A stretch of DNA of 64,000 nt from LMDS01 sp039930465 (GTDB lineage: Bacteria; Pseudomonadota; Gammaproteobacteria; Burkholderiales; Burkholderiaceae_C): positions 7,293-71,292 of the forward strand of contig JBDTTU010000009.1 of assembly GCA_039930465.1 (NCBI GenBank), given 5' to 3'. The notes under the pieces were generated by a model. It did no database searches and had not been told where the DNA came from. It was given only the letters and a program-made list of their open reading frames with translations. The position numbers and the translations under genes are program-made. Positions 1-8,849 of the stretch are shown here, one piece after another (the stretch's first letter is position 1; every line of letters starts with the position of its first letter).

Positions 1-489
1 CAAGGCATCTTTCGGCTTGACGAGCAACACGTTGGCCTCATGACCTGCCACACGATCGACCCCTTGCGGATGCACATCATAGAAATCGACGATGCGGTCG
101 TCACCCGCCTGCAACAGCGCCGGGAACGCCACCGGAACCGAACGTTGCTCGACCATCGCGACGCGGTTCGCGGGCCAGACCGTCTGCACCACTTCATTGT
201 GGCGATAGAGGAAACGCGCTTGCCCGTCGAGCGACTCGCTGCGCTCGAACTGGTTCTTTCCTTCGCAGTAATGCGCGATGCGCGCGCTCGATACCGCACC
301 ACCGCCCGTCACCACGAAAGTGCCCTGAAAGTTCTGGCGGCTGGCTGCTTCATGAATGCGCAGCAACCACGCGCGCACCTCGGGAGCCTGCGCCGGTGCA
401 TCGGCACCACCCGCCTGCGCTCGCGCCGCAGGCACAGACACGCACGCGGCACCGGCCAAGGCCAGTGCAGACAGGGAACGAAACAGCAT
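1..489 (-). CDS. rseB: Sigma-E regulatory protein RseB/MucB (3' part lies outside window)
   Basis: N-terminal 163 codons of a secreted RseB/MucB protein, read from the ATG at 489 down to the window edge without a stop. A signal peptide is visible (MLFRSLSALALAGAACVSVP, then AARA-QAGG), followed by the family-typical segment beginning with a helix (EVRAWLLRIHEAA), then NFQGTFVV and later YRHNEVVQTVWP. RseB binds the periplasmic domain of the anti-sigma factor RseA and shields it from DegS-type proteolysis. It lies 23 bases downstream of rseA in the rpoE-rseA-rseB order, so the family call is firm. A mucD-type protease usually follows in this order, but that would be outside the window. Confidence 0.9.
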   Translation of the reverse strand, partial: MLFRSLSALALAGAACVSVPAARAQAGGADAPAQAPEVRAWLLRIHEAASRQNFQGTFVVTGGGAVSSARIAHYCEGKNQFERSESLDGQARFLYRHNEVVQTVWPANRVAMVEQRSVPVAFPALLQAGDDRIVDFYDVHPQGVDRVAGHEANVLLVKPKDAL

Positions 490-512
490 GAGGGCGCTTT
501 TCAGAAGAGTGC

Positions 513-1169
513 TCAACGATCCGACGCGTCGGCCGTGGCGCTGCGCAGGAACCCCGAGGGCACGCCCAGCGCCGAGGTGCCGGCAAACTGTTTGTGGGCG
601 GCCAGATAGCGGTCGAGCCGCACGTCACGGATCAGCTTGCCGTTGGCCACCAGAACCTGCGGCTCGGTCGATACCGGCAGAGGCGTCGGCGCCTTCACGG
701 CCGGCAGGCTCGCCGCGCCTTGCGCCAGCGTGGCGTCGGCCGGCAACGTTGCAGGCCCTCGGGTGAGAACAACCACGCCAGCGACCGCGACAAACCCGGC
801 CGCCACCACCGATGCCGCCCTCCAAGGGCGGCGACCGGCGCGTGACGCGCCGTTGCCTACCGCCAGTGCCGGCGCGGTCAACCGCACCGGATGCTCCAGC
901 GGCTGCGGTGCCAACACCACGGGCTCGGCGTCCAGGCGCAGCCGCAGTGCGGCCAGGAAACTCGCATCTCTCACGGGGTCGGTCGCGAGGTCTTCGGAAC
1001 GCAGCACGTCGCCGATCAGGTGAAACGCGTGCCACGAGGCCTTCGCGTCGGCGTCGCCGCGCCAGACCGCGCAGGCCTGGGCCGCCGCGGTGTCGCCGAG
1101 TTCGCCATCGGCAAGCGCCGAGAGTTGTTCCATCCGGGCCGCCCGGTCTGCCGAATCCATAGACGTCAT
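513..1169 (-). CDS. rseA: Anti-sigma-E factor RseA/MucA
   Basis: Membrane anti-sigma factor of about 218 residues. The N-terminal cytoplasmic part carries the typical MEQLSALADGELG start of the sigma-binding domain, the middle has one transmembrane helix (ASVVAAGFVAVAGVVVL), and the C-terminal part ends in LIRDVRLDRYLAAHKQF, a segment common in RseA proteins. I chose the ATG at 1169 because GGAG sits about 8 bases upstream. Two in-frame ATG codons at 1175 and 1181 are possible. All three lie upstream of the point where rpoE ends (1231), so no overlap is needed. It holds RpoE inactive until envelope stress triggers its cleavage. Confidence 0.88.
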   Translation of the reverse strand: MTSMDSADRAARMEQLSALADGELGDTAAAQACAVWRGDADAKASWHAFHLIGDVLRSEDLATDPVRDASFLAALRLRLDAEPVVLAPQPLEHPVRLTAPALAVGNGASRAGRRPWRAASVVAAGFVAVAGVVVLTRGPATLPADATLAQGAASLPAVKAPTPLPVSTEPQVLVANGKLIRDVRLDRYLAAHKQFAGTSALGVPSGFLRSATADASDR

Positions 1170-1230
1170 GTCCATCTCCATCAAAGCGTCATTCAATCCA
1201 TCGCAGGCACGGCCGTCGGCCGTGCGGGCT

Positions 1231-1839
1231 TCACCATCGTTCGCCGTCGCGCGTATCAAGCAACGGGCGCAGGCGCAGCGCGATCGCCTCGCGCGCCCGG
1301 AAGATCCGGGAGCGCACGGTGCCGATCGGGCAGTTCATCAGTTCAGCGATTTCTTCGTAGGTCAGGCCCTCGATCTCGCGCAGTGTGATCGCCTGGCGAA
1401 GATCGTCGGACAAAGCTTCGATGGCAAAGTTCACTGCCGCGGCGATTTGCTTGCTCGCCAGCACCGAATCGGGGGTTTCGCCGTCGCTGAGTTCGTTCTC
1501 GACCCGCGAGCTTTCGTCGTCGTCATCGCGCACGGCACGGGCCGACTCGGTCACCAGCGGGTCGCGCTTGAGTTCCATCAGGAACTTCTTGGCGGTGTTG
1601 ACGGCGATCCGGTAGAGCCAGGTGTAGAACGCGCTCTCGCCACGAAACTGCGGAATGGCGCGGTAGGCGCGGATGAAGGTTTCCTGGGCAATGTCGGGCA
1701 CCAGGTCGACGTCACGCACCATGCGGCCGATCAGCCGCTCGATGCGCCGCTGGTACTTGACCACCAGCATCTCGAAGGCCTTCACGTCGCCCTGCTTGAC
1801 GCGGGCGATCAGCGGCGCGTCAGCGTCCGGGCCGTTCAT
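1231..1839 (-). CDS. rpoE: RNA polymerase sigma-E factor RpoE (AlgU)
   Basis: ECF sigma factor of 202 residues. Region 2 is visible from FEMLVVKYQRRIERLIGRMV to the DIAQETFIRAYRAIPQFRG core and TWLYRIAVNTAKKFL. Region 4 reads TLREIEGLTYEEIAELMNC followed by GTVRSRIFRAREA. The frame is open further upstream, but the ATG at 1839 gives the usual family length and starts 13 bases after the end of the upstream YgfX-like gene (1853); the alternative ATG at 1872 would overlap that gene. It is followed by rseA and rseB. RpoE directs RNA polymerase to envelope-stress promoters. Confidence 0.93.
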   Translation of the reverse strand: MNGPDADAPLIARVKQGDVKAFEMLVVKYQRRIERLIGRMVRDVDLVPDIAQETFIRAYRAIPQFRGESAFYTWLYRIAVNTAKKFLMELKRDPLVTESARAVRDDDDESSRVENELSDGETPDSVLASKQIAAAVNFAIEALSDDLRQAITLREIEGLTYEEIAELMNCPIGTVRSRIFRAREAIALRLRPLLDTRDGERW

Positions 1840-1852
1840 GCGGGAATGCGCA

Positions 1853-2332
1853 TCAGAACTCGGCCGCTGCATCGGCGCCGGGTTGCGGCCGCGGCGAATG
1901 CACGGCGCAGCGCAGCGCGTGCCATTGTGATTCGAGGCCACGGCGCTGAACTGGAAGCCACGTGGCACCGCGGCGCCAGGTCGCGTCGGCGGGTTCGAAG
2001 CGCAACAACATCCAGGGCCCAAGGTCGATGAGCACGCGCAAGGCACCGGCGCGTGGCTCGTGGCCGGCCGACGCCGGCGGGCCGAGGTGCCAGAGTTGCC
2101 CGTCCCACCTCAGGCTCACGGGCCGCACCCGCGCCGACGCAACACCTGAGACCAGCAGAAGAAGCGCCACGGCCACGGCGATCCACTGGAATGGGGCAGG
2201 AAGCGGCGGCACCGACTGCCAAACCAACCACGCCGTCAGCGCAACAACACCCGACAGCGCGCAGCCGATGACAGCCCAGCGCCACACGCCGAAGCGGTCG
2301 AGCACGACCTGAAAAGCCGGGGATGCGCGCAT
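1853..2332 (-). CDS. Small membrane protein, YgfX/CptA-like
   Basis: A 159-residue protein with two adjacent hydrophobic helices near the N terminus (roughly residues 18-38 and 47-66), a short turn, then a beta-rich cytoplasmic tail containing LRWDGQLWHLG and RVLIDLGPWMLLRF. This layout matches small YgfX-type proteins that sit between fabF and rpoE in Burkholderiales. It begins 21 bases after the fabF stop and ends 13 bases before rpoE, so it is co-transcribed. YgfX in Escherichia coli affects cytoskeletal proteins and is paired with SdhE; nothing here shows the same role, and function should be treated as unknown. Confidence 0.75.
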   Translation of the reverse strand: MRASPAFQVVLDRFGVWRWAVIGCALSGVVALTAWLVWQSVPPLPAPFQWIAVAVALLLLVSGVASARVRPVSLRWDGQLWHLGPPASAGHEPRAGALRVLIDLGPWMLLRFEPADATWRRGATWLPVQRRGLESQWHALRCAVHSPRPQPGADAAAEF

Positions 2333-2353
2333 CGGCGCCGAGCCGTGAAGGCG

Positions 2354-3601
2354 TCAAACTCGTTTGAAAACCAAGGTGCCGTTGGTGCCACCGAAGCCGA
2401 AGTTGTTCTTCACGGCGTACTCGATCTTCATCTCGCGCGCGGTGTTGGCGCAGTAGTCCAGATCGCACTCAGGATCCTGGTTGAAGATGTTGATCGTGGG
2501 CGGTGCGACTTGATGATGCAAGGCCAGCACCGTGAACACCGATTCGATGCCACCAGCACCGCCCAGCAGATGCCCGGTCATCGACTTGGTGGAGCTGACC
2601 ACCAGCTTGTCTTTGGCGTGCGTGCCGAATGCGAGCTTGATCGCGTTCGATTCGTTCAGATCGCCGAGCAACGTCGACGTGCCGTGCGCGTTCAGGTACT
2701 GCACCTGGTCTGCGTTCAAACCCGCGCTGCGCAGCGCGGCTTTCATGGAGCGCTTCGGGCCATCGACGTCGGGCGCGGTCATGTGGTACGCGTCGGCGCC
2801 CATGCCGAAACCGACGACCTCGGCATAGATTTTCGCGCCGCGCTTCTTCGCGTGTTCGTACTCTTCGAGCACGACCGCGCCCGCGCCCTCTCCGAGCACG
2901 AAGCCGTCGCGGTCCTTGTCCCAGGGGCGCGACGCGGCCTGCGGATCTTCGTTGCGGGTCGAGAGGGCACGCGCCGCCGTGAACCCACCCACGCCCAGCG
3001 GCGATACGGTGGATTCGGAGCCGCCGGCCACCATCGCATCGGCATCGCCGTGCTCGATCAGCCGGGCGGCCATGCCGATGCTGTGCAACCCCGTCGTGCA
3101 CGCGGTCACGATGGCGAGGTTCGGCCCCTTGAAGCCATACGTGATCGACACGTGGCCCGAGATCATGTTGATGATCGACGCCGGCACGAAGAACGGCGTG
3201 ATGCGCCGCGGGCCGCGGGCAACCAGCTCGGCATGCGTTTCTTCGATCAGCGGCAGGCCGCCGATACCCGACCCCACGAGCACACCGATTCGCTCGGCCT
3301 GCTCTTCCTTGAGGTCGTCGTTGGTCGGAAGGCCGGAGTCACGCACCGCCTGAATCGACGCTGCTAAGCCGTAATGGATGAAGGCATCCATGTGGCGCGC
3401 GTCCTTCGGTGGAAAGTAGTCCTCGACCTTGAAGCCCTTCACCTCGCCTGCGAACTTGCATGCAAAGTTCGAAGCATCGAACTTGGTGATGTTGGCAATG
3501 CCGGAACGCCCGGCCAGGATGTTGGCCCAGCCCTCGGCCACCGTGTTGCCCACGGGGCTGATGAGGCCGAGACCGGTCACGACAACGCGGCGTCGGGTCA
3601 T
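2354..3601 (-). CDS. fabF: 3-oxoacyl-ACP synthase II FabF
   Basis: A 415-residue condensing enzyme that elongates acyl-ACP with malonyl-ACP in type II fatty-acid synthesis. The start RRVVVTGLGLISPVG is typical of KAS II. The Cys-His-His triad is visible: Cys in VTACTTGLHSIG, His in NAHGTSTLLGD and His in KSMTGHLLGGAGG. The C terminus NNFGFGGTNGTLVF is also diagnostic. It follows acpP by 41 bases, the usual acpP-fabF order, and the YgfX-like gene and rpoE follow it closely. Confidence 0.97.
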   Translation of the reverse strand: MTRRRVVVTGLGLISPVGNTVAEGWANILAGRSGIANITKFDASNFACKFAGEVKGFKVEDYFPPKDARHMDAFIHYGLAASIQAVRDSGLPTNDDLKEEQAERIGVLVGSGIGGLPLIEETHAELVARGPRRITPFFVPASIINMISGHVSITYGFKGPNLAIVTACTTGLHSIGMAARLIEHGDADAMVAGGSESTVSPLGVGGFTAARALSTRNEDPQAASRPWDKDRDGFVLGEGAGAVVLEEYEHAKKRGAKIYAEVVGFGMGADAYHMTAPDVDGPKRSMKAALRSAGLNADQVQYLNAHGTSTLLGDLNESNAIKLAFGTHAKDKLVVSSTKSMTGHLLGGAGGIESVFTVLALHHQVAPPTINIFNQDPECDLDYCANTAREMKIEYAVKNNFGFGGTNGTLVFKRV

Positions 3602-3642
3602 GGACTTTGCTTCGGCTGGATGCGGCTAGGACCGGGAAAGGC

Positions 3643-3885
3643 TCAAGCGGCCTTCTGGTGCTTCACGGCGTAGTCGATCGCCAGCTGCACCGTGGTGATC
3701 TTCTCGGCTTCCTCATCGGGAATCTCGATGCCGAATTCGTCTTCGAGTGCCATCACCAGCTCGACGGTGTCGAGTGAGTCGGCGCCGAGGTCGGCGACGA
3801 AGGCTTTGTCATTCACGACATCGGCTTCAGGAACGCCGAGTTGTTCGGCAATGATTTTTTTGACACGTGCTTCGATATCGCTCAT
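3643..3885 (-). CDS. acpP: Acyl carrier protein AcpP
   Basis: An 80-residue acidic carrier protein. The phosphopantetheine attachment serine is in LGADSLDTVELVM, and the recognition helix continues EDEFGIEIPDEEAEK. The start at 3885 (MSDIEARVKKI) has a strong GGAGGA ribosome site three bases upstream; the open frame extends further 5' but without family similarity. It carries the growing acyl chain for the neighbouring fabD, fabG, fabF and fabH products. The 102-base gap to fabG upstream may hold an extra promoter, as acpP is often expressed in excess. Confidence 0.97.
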   Translation of the reverse strand: MSDIEARVKKIIAEQLGVPEADVVNDKAFVADLGADSLDTVELVMALEDEFGIEIPDEEAEKITTVQLAIDYAVKHQKAA

Positions 3886-3987
3886 GACTCCTCCGGGAGT
3901 GTTTACAGAAACAGCCCAGGATTCTACGGCCTGTAGGCCGCACGCCGGTCGGGACACCCCGGCGTGGCAATGGCAGCGCCATCGCCA

Positions 3988-4737
3988 TCAATTCATGTAC
4001 ATGCCACCGTTCACGTGCAACTCGGTGCCGGTGATGTAGCCGGCATTCGGCGAGGCGAGAAAAGCCACCGCGTGCGCGATGTCGGCGCCATGGCCGAGCC
4101 GCCCGAGCGGAATCTGCGCCATCAGCGCCGTGGTCTGGGCTTCGCTCAGCGCCTTGGTCATGTCGGTTTCGATGAACCCGGGCGCCACGCAATTGACGGT
4201 GATGCCACGGCTGCCGAGCTCACGTGCGAGCGAACGGGTGAGGCCCGCCACACCGGCCTTGGCCGCAGCGTAGTTGGCCTGGCCGGCGTTGCCGCTGGCG
4301 CCGACCACCGAGGTGATGTTGATGATGCGGCCGTAGCGCTGCTTCATCATCGGCCTGATGGCGGCGCGGCTGACACGAAACACCGCTTTCAGGTTGGTGT
4401 CGAGCACCGCGTCCCAGTCGTCGTCTTTCATGCGCATCGACAGCGTGTCGCGGGTGATGCCGGCGTTGTTGACGACCACGTGCAAGCCACCGAATTCCTT
4501 GATGATCGCGTCAACCGCCGCATCGACCCCGGCCACGTCGTTCACGTTCAGGCACAAGCCGCGGCTGCCCGCGAACGGCGCGAGTGCCTCGCTGATGCTG
4601 GTGGCGCCGGCTTCGGTGGTGGCGGTGCCGACGACCTTCATGCCCTGGCCGGCCAATGCCATCGCAATAGCGCGGCCGATGCCACGCGACGCGCCGGTCA
4701 CGAGCGCGACCTGCCCCGCCATCTGTACTTCGCTCAT
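3988..4737 (-). CDS. fabG: 3-oxoacyl-ACP reductase FabG
   Basis: A 249-residue short-chain dehydrogenase that reduces 3-oxoacyl-ACP with NADPH. The Rossmann motif TGASRGIG, the NNAG strand and the Ser-Tyr-Lys catalytic group (ITSVVG, then YAAAKAG) are present, and the C terminus GTELHVNGGMYMN is characteristic of FabG. The ATG at 4737 overlaps the fabD stop as ATGA, which fixes the start and indicates translational coupling. Confidence 0.97.
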   Translation of the reverse strand: MSEVQMAGQVALVTGASRGIGRAIAMALAGQGMKVVGTATTEAGATSISEALAPFAGSRGLCLNVNDVAGVDAAVDAIIKEFGGLHVVVNNAGITRDTLSMRMKDDDWDAVLDTNLKAVFRVSRAAIRPMMKQRYGRIINITSVVGASGNAGQANYAAAKAGVAGLTRSLARELGSRGITVNCVAPGFIETDMTKALSEAQTTALMAQIPLGRLGHGADIAHAVAFLASPNAGYITGTELHVNGGMYMN

Positions 4738-5672
4738 GCCAGCAGCCCCTTCACGTCGGCCATCGAAGCCGGATCGAACATTGCACCGGCAACCGCCTCG
4801 GCATCGACCCGCCTGACAATGCCGGCCAGCACCTTGCCAGGCCCGCATTCGACGATGTGACTCACACCTCGGGCGCGAATCGCCTGCACCACCTCGACCC
4901 AGCGCACCGGGCCGAAAGCCTGCCGGTAGAGCGCATCACGAATGAGCACGGGGTCGGATTCGACCTTCACGTCGATGTTGTTGACGACCGGGATCCGTGG
5001 CGCAGCGATCGCGGTCGCGGCCAGCCGTTCGCGCAGGCGCTCGGCCGCGGGCTTCATCAGGCTTGAATGGAAAGGCGCAGACACGGCCAGCAGCAAGGCG
5101 CGCTTCGCGCCCTTGGCTTTCAGCACTTCGCAGGCCTTGTCGACACCGGCCTTCGAGCCGGCGATGACGGTCTGCTTCGGGTCGTTGAAGTTCGCGGCGT
5201 CCACCACTTCACCGGTCGCCGCCGCCACTTCGGCGCAGCCGTCACGCACGGCCTGCGCGTCGAGACCGAGGATCGCAGCCATCGCGCCCGCACCGACCGG
5301 CACCGCGTCTTGCATCGCCTGCGCGCGAAAGCGCACCAGCGGCAGCGCCGCCGCCAGCGTCAACGCGCCCGCAGCCACGAGCGCGCAGTACTCGCCCAGC
5401 GAGTGCCCGGCCAGCACGCTCGGTGTGCGGCCGGTCTCAGCCATCCAGGCGCGGTAACAGGCGATGCCGGCGGTCAGCATCACAGGCTGCGTGTTGGTGG
5501 TGAGGTCGAGTTGTTCTTTCGGACCGGCATGGATCAAGCGGCCGATGTCTTCACCGAGCGCCTCGGAAGCCTCGGCGAGAGTCTGGCGCACGGCGGCATG
5601 GTCGCCCCACGCGTCGAGCATGCCCACGGCTTGTGAGCCCTGGCCCGGAAATACGAATGCGAATGGCGTCAT
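4734..5672 (-). CDS. fabD: Malonyl-CoA:ACP transacylase FabD
   Basis: A 312-residue transacylase that loads malonyl groups onto ACP. It starts MTPFAFVFPGQGSQAVGML at 5672. The nucleophile elbow GHSLGEYCALVAAG holds the catalytic Ser, and the second catalytic His is in VSAPFHSSLM. The NNIDV segment near residue 220 fits the family. It lies 43 bases downstream of fabH and overlaps fabG by four bases. Confidence 0.97.
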   Translation of the reverse strand: MTPFAFVFPGQGSQAVGMLDAWGDHAAVRQTLAEASEALGEDIGRLIHAGPKEQLDLTTNTQPVMLTAGIACYRAWMAETGRTPSVLAGHSLGEYCALVAAGALTLAAALPLVRFRAQAMQDAVPVGAGAMAAILGLDAQAVRDGCAEVAAATGEVVDAANFNDPKQTVIAGSKAGVDKACEVLKAKGAKRALLLAVSAPFHSSLMKPAAERLRERLAATAIAAPRIPVVNNIDVKVESDPVLIRDALYRQAFGPVRWVEVVQAIRARGVSHIVECGPGKVLAGIVRRVDAEAVAGAMFDPASMADVKGLLA

Positions 5673-5715
5673 CGCTCTGTCTCGGCTGTTTTTCTTGTGA
5701 GGGAGCGGGGACCGC

Positions 5716-6705
5716 TCAGAGATCGAGCAGCACCGCGCCCCAAGTGAACCCACCGCCCACCCCTTCGAGCAGCACGGTGTCGCCGAGCTTGATCTTGCCG
5801 TTGCGCACCGACTCGTCGAGCGCCAGCGGCACCGAAGCCGCCGAGGTATTGCCGTGTTCGTGCACGGTGACGATGAGCTTGTCCATCGGCAGCTTCATGC
5901 GCTTGGCCGTGCCTTGCATGATGCGGATGTTGGCCTGATGCGGAATCAGCCAGTCGACATCTTCGGTCGTGCGGCCGGCTTTTTCCAGCACCGCGCGAGC
6001 CACGTCTTCGAGCACACCCACAGCGAGCTTGAAGACCGCCGGGCCGTCCATCTTCAGCAGCGGGTCGCCGAGCACCTTGCCGCCCGACACCGTACCCGGC
6101 ACACAGAGGATGTCGACGTACCGCCCATCGGCGTGCAGTTCGCTGGCCAGGATGCCGGGGGTGTCGCTCGCTTCGAGCACCACCGCGCCAGCCCCATCGC
6201 CGAACAATACGCAGGTCGTGCGGTCCTTGAAATCGAGGATGCGCGAAAACACTTCGGCGCCGACCACGAGCGCCTTGCGCGCAGCGCCGGTGCGGATCAT
6301 CGAATCGGCCACCGTCAGCGCATAGACGAAGCCCGAGCACACCGCCTGCACATCGAACGCAGCGCAGCCGTTCACGCCGAGCTTTTGCTGCAGCAGGCAG
6401 GCAGTTGACGGGAACACCATGTCGGGCGTACTCGTCGCCACGATGATGAGGTCGATGTTGGCAGCGTCGACGTCGGCGGCTTCGAGCGCACGCCTGGCGG
6501 CCACCAGGGCCAGGTCGCTGCTGACGACATCGGGCGCAGCGAAATGGCGCGCCTTGATGCCGGTGCGCTCGACGATCCACTGATCGGATGTTTCGACGCC
6601 GTCCAGCGCGAGCTGCGCCGCCAATGCTTCATTCGTCAGGCGGTTCGGCGGCAGGTAGCTGCCGGTGCCGGTGATGCGCGAATAACGGGGCGATGAGGGA
6701 GTCAT
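5716..6705 (-). CDS. fabH: 3-oxoacyl-ACP synthase III FabH
   Basis: A 329-residue KAS III that starts fatty-acid synthesis by condensing acetyl-CoA with malonyl-ACP. The Cys-His-Asn triad is visible: Cys in DVQAVCSGFVYAL, His in LIPHQANIRI and Asn in HGNTSAASVPLAL. The N terminus RITGTGSYLPPNRLTNE is typical. The start overlaps the plsX stop by four bases (ATGA), supporting a single transcript from rpmF-plsX. Confidence 0.97.
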   Translation of the reverse strand: MTPSSPRYSRITGTGSYLPPNRLTNEALAAQLALDGVETSDQWIVERTGIKARHFAAPDVVSSDLALVAARRALEAADVDAANIDLIIVATSTPDMVFPSTACLLQQKLGVNGCAAFDVQAVCSGFVYALTVADSMIRTGAARKALVVGAEVFSRILDFKDRTTCVLFGDGAGAVVLEASDTPGILASELHADGRYVDILCVPGTVSGGKVLGDPLLKMDGPAVFKLAVGVLEDVARAVLEKAGRTTEDVDWLIPHQANIRIMQGTAKRMKLPMDKLIVTVHEHGNTSAASVPLALDESVRNGKIKLGDTVLLEGVGGGFTWGAVLLDL

Positions 6706-7802
6706 GCGGTGAGTCTGGCGTCGGGCTCGTTGGAGTCGCCCGGCGAGGCGGGCGCCGCGGCGAGGGTTTCGAGAATCCGGTCGTGGACGCGCTCGAGCAA
6801 GCCGTTGCTGGCGGCATCATAAGCCCGATTCAGCGCCTGCTCGAAGGCGTAGGCATCCGACGAGCCGTGCGCCTTGAACACCAGCCCGCGCAGGCCCAGC
6901 AGCGCCCCGCCACTGTATCGGCGGTGGTCGAGCCGGGCGCGGAAATGCTTCAGAACCGGCATCGCCATCAATGCCGCGAGCTTGGTCAGCGGGCTGCGAC
7001 TGAACTCTTCCTTCATCACGCTGACGAACATCGCGGCGGCGCCCTCGGCCGTCTTGAGCGCGACATTGCCGACGAAGCCGTCGCAGACGACGATGTCGCA
7101 CGTGCCCTTGAAGATGTCGTTGCCTTCGACGTTGCCGTAGAAATTCAGGTGGCCGGCGTCCGATGCGCGGCGCAACAGATCGCTGGCCTGCTTGATCACC
7201 TCGCTACCCTTGATTTCTTCTTCGCCGATGTTGAGCAGGCCGACGGAGGGGTTCTCCTTGCCATCGACCGCAGCGACCAACGCACTGCCCATCACGGCGA
7301 ACTGCAAGAGGTGATCGGCGGTGCAGTCGACGTTCGCGCCGAGATCGAGCACGGTGGTGTAGCGGCCGAGCTGGTTCGGCATCACCGCGGCAATGGCCGG
7401 GCGGTCGATACCTTCGAGTGTTTTCAGCACGTAGCGCGACACCGCCATCAGCGCGCCGGTGTTGCCGGCGGAGACGCAGGCGTGTGCCTGGGAAACGCCG
7501 TTCGCGTCGGCCTTGACCTGGGTGACCGCGACCCGCAGCGACGAGTCTTTCTTCTTGCGCAGCGCCACCTCGATCGGGTCGTCCATCTCGACGACCTCAG
7601 ACGCAGTAACCACGCGGCAGCGCGGCCATGCGACCGCCTCGGCCAGTGCCTCGGCACGACCGACCAGAATCAGTTCAGCAGCAGGGTGTGCCGCGAGGAA
7701 CGCGCGGCAGGCGGGCAAGGTCACCGATGGCCCGTGGTCGCCGCCCATGCAATCGACCACCAGCCGAACCACACCGGCCAGGGGCGCATGAGCCGTGTTC
7801 AT
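6702..7802 (-). CDS. plsX: Phosphate acyltransferase PlsX
   Basis: A 366-residue enzyme that makes acyl-phosphate from acyl-ACP, the first step of the PlsX/PlsY route to phosphatidic acid. Family marks are VDCMGGDHGPSVTLPA at the N terminus, SAGNTGALMA, GANVDCTADHLLQFA and VVCDGFVGNVALKTAEG. It lies between rpmF (gap 49 bases) and fabH (four-base overlap), the standard order in proteobacteria. Confidence 0.96.
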   Translation of the reverse strand: MNTAHAPLAGVVRLVVDCMGGDHGPSVTLPACRAFLAAHPAAELILVGRAEALAEAVAWPRCRVVTASEVVEMDDPIEVALRKKKDSSLRVAVTQVKADANGVSQAHACVSAGNTGALMAVSRYVLKTLEGIDRPAIAAVMPNQLGRYTTVLDLGANVDCTADHLLQFAVMGSALVAAVDGKENPSVGLLNIGEEEIKGSEVIKQASDLLRRASDAGHLNFYGNVEGNDIFKGTCDIVVCDGFVGNVALKTAEGAAAMFVSVMKEEFSRSPLTKLAALMAMPVLKHFRARLDHRRYSGGALLGLRGLVFKAHGSSDAYAFEQALNRAYDAASNGLLERVHDRILETLAAAPASPGDSNEPDARLTA

Positions 7803-7851
7803 CGCAGGGGAACGATCCGTACCAGCCTCAAGCGGCCGGTACTGGGAACTC

Positions 7852-8034
7852 TCAGGCGTCCGCCTTGGTCTTGAGCACCTTGCGCCCGCGGTAGAAACCG
7901 TTCGGGCTGATGTGGTGGCGCAGATGCGACTCGCCGGTGGTCGGCTCGATCGCCGTACCGGGCGCGCTCAGCGCGTAGTGGGCACGGTGCATGCCACGCT
8001 TGGAAGGGGACTTCTTGTTCTGTTGAACGGCCAT
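7852..8034 (-). CDS. rpmF: 50S ribosomal protein L32
   Basis: A 60-residue basic protein starting MAVQQNKKSPSKRGMHRAH and ending RGRKVLKTKADA, the expected L32 form lacking the Cys zinc motif found in some other phyla. AAGGAG lies a few bases before the ATG at 8034. It heads the fatty-acid operon, as in many proteobacteria where yceD-rpmF-plsX-fab are linked. The 208 bases between its start and the yceD stop may contain a separate promoter. Confidence 0.97.
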   Translation of the reverse strand: MAVQQNKKSPSKRGMHRAHYALSAPGTAIEPTTGESHLRHHISPNGFYRGRKVLKTKADA

Positions 8035-8242
8035 GGAGTTCTCCTTGGGCCCGCATTCAAGCCGGGGCCAGCGCTGCGACAGGAAATGTCGCCGGGTGGT
8101 TTCGCTGAATGCAGCGCACAAACACTAAACGGATATGCAGGGAGCGGGTACCAGCGCCTGCAAGTTGCCGCCTGTGGCGGCCGCGTGCGCAGATGTGCCC
8201 GCAGACAAGCCCAAGATTCTAGCATGGCCAGCCCGCCCCGCT

Positions 8243-8794
8243 TCAGTTCAGCGGGCCACCCCGCTTGAGCACCGCCAGTGCTGCGAACGGGTTGGGGTTT
8301 TCTTCGGCCAGCGGGTCGTTCGGGCGAACCGGCAGCGGTTCGGGGCAAGCGTCGTGCCGCGGCACGATCGGCATGGCCAGCAGCAACTCGTCTTCGACCA
8401 GCTCGCGCAGGTCGAGCGAACGTGTCAGCGCCAACACGTCGTCGTCGCTGTCGGCGTCGAGCTGCGCGGCGGCCTCTTCGCCGTGCACGAACAGGAAACT
8501 TCGCTCGACAGCGAGCGCCACAGCCATCGGCTGCAGGCAACGCTGGCATTCGAGCGAGACAGCCGTGGCGGCTTTCACATGAAGCCAGGTCTTGAGCTCT
8601 GCACCCGGCGCCGCACGCTGCTCGCCGCGGGCACTCCAGGTGACTTCTGCGGCACGGCGTTCTTCGGCATCGCCCAGCGCGGATTCGGCCACCCGCAACA
8701 GCTGCATCAAGGGCCAGCGGCCTTCCAGTTGCCCGGATTCCTTGGCAAAAGCCTGCACCTCAAGACGGAAGGGATCGAACTCGCGCGTTGCCAT
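8243..8794 (-). CDS. yceD: YceD family protein (DUF177), 23S rRNA accumulation protein
   Basis: A 183-residue acidic protein starting MATREFDPFRLEVQAFAKE. The central CQRCLQPM pair of cysteines and the acidic stretch around LDADSDDDVLALTRSLDLRE followed by ELVEDELLLAMP are characteristic of DUF177/YceD. In Escherichia coli and plants the family is needed for normal 23S rRNA levels. It is upstream of rpmF on the same strand and divergent from maf with a 55-base gap that should hold both promoters. Confidence 0.9.
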   Translation of the reverse strand: MATREFDPFRLEVQAFAKESGQLEGRWPLMQLLRVAESALGDAEERRAAEVTWSARGEQRAAPGAELKTWLHVKAATAVSLECQRCLQPMAVALAVERSFLFVHGEEAAAQLDADSDDDVLALTRSLDLRELVEDELLLAMPIVPRHDACPEPLPVRPNDPLAEENPNPFAALAVLKRGGPLN

Positions 8795-8849
8795 CGAACA
8801 AGTGTAGTTCCGCCGGTGATCGCCTCGCAGCCGATGGGAGAATCCGGCC

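Noticed and set aside
6693..7874. Long plus-strand frame opposite plsX
   Set aside because: It is a shadow of plsX; composition is low-complexity and no motif is seen.
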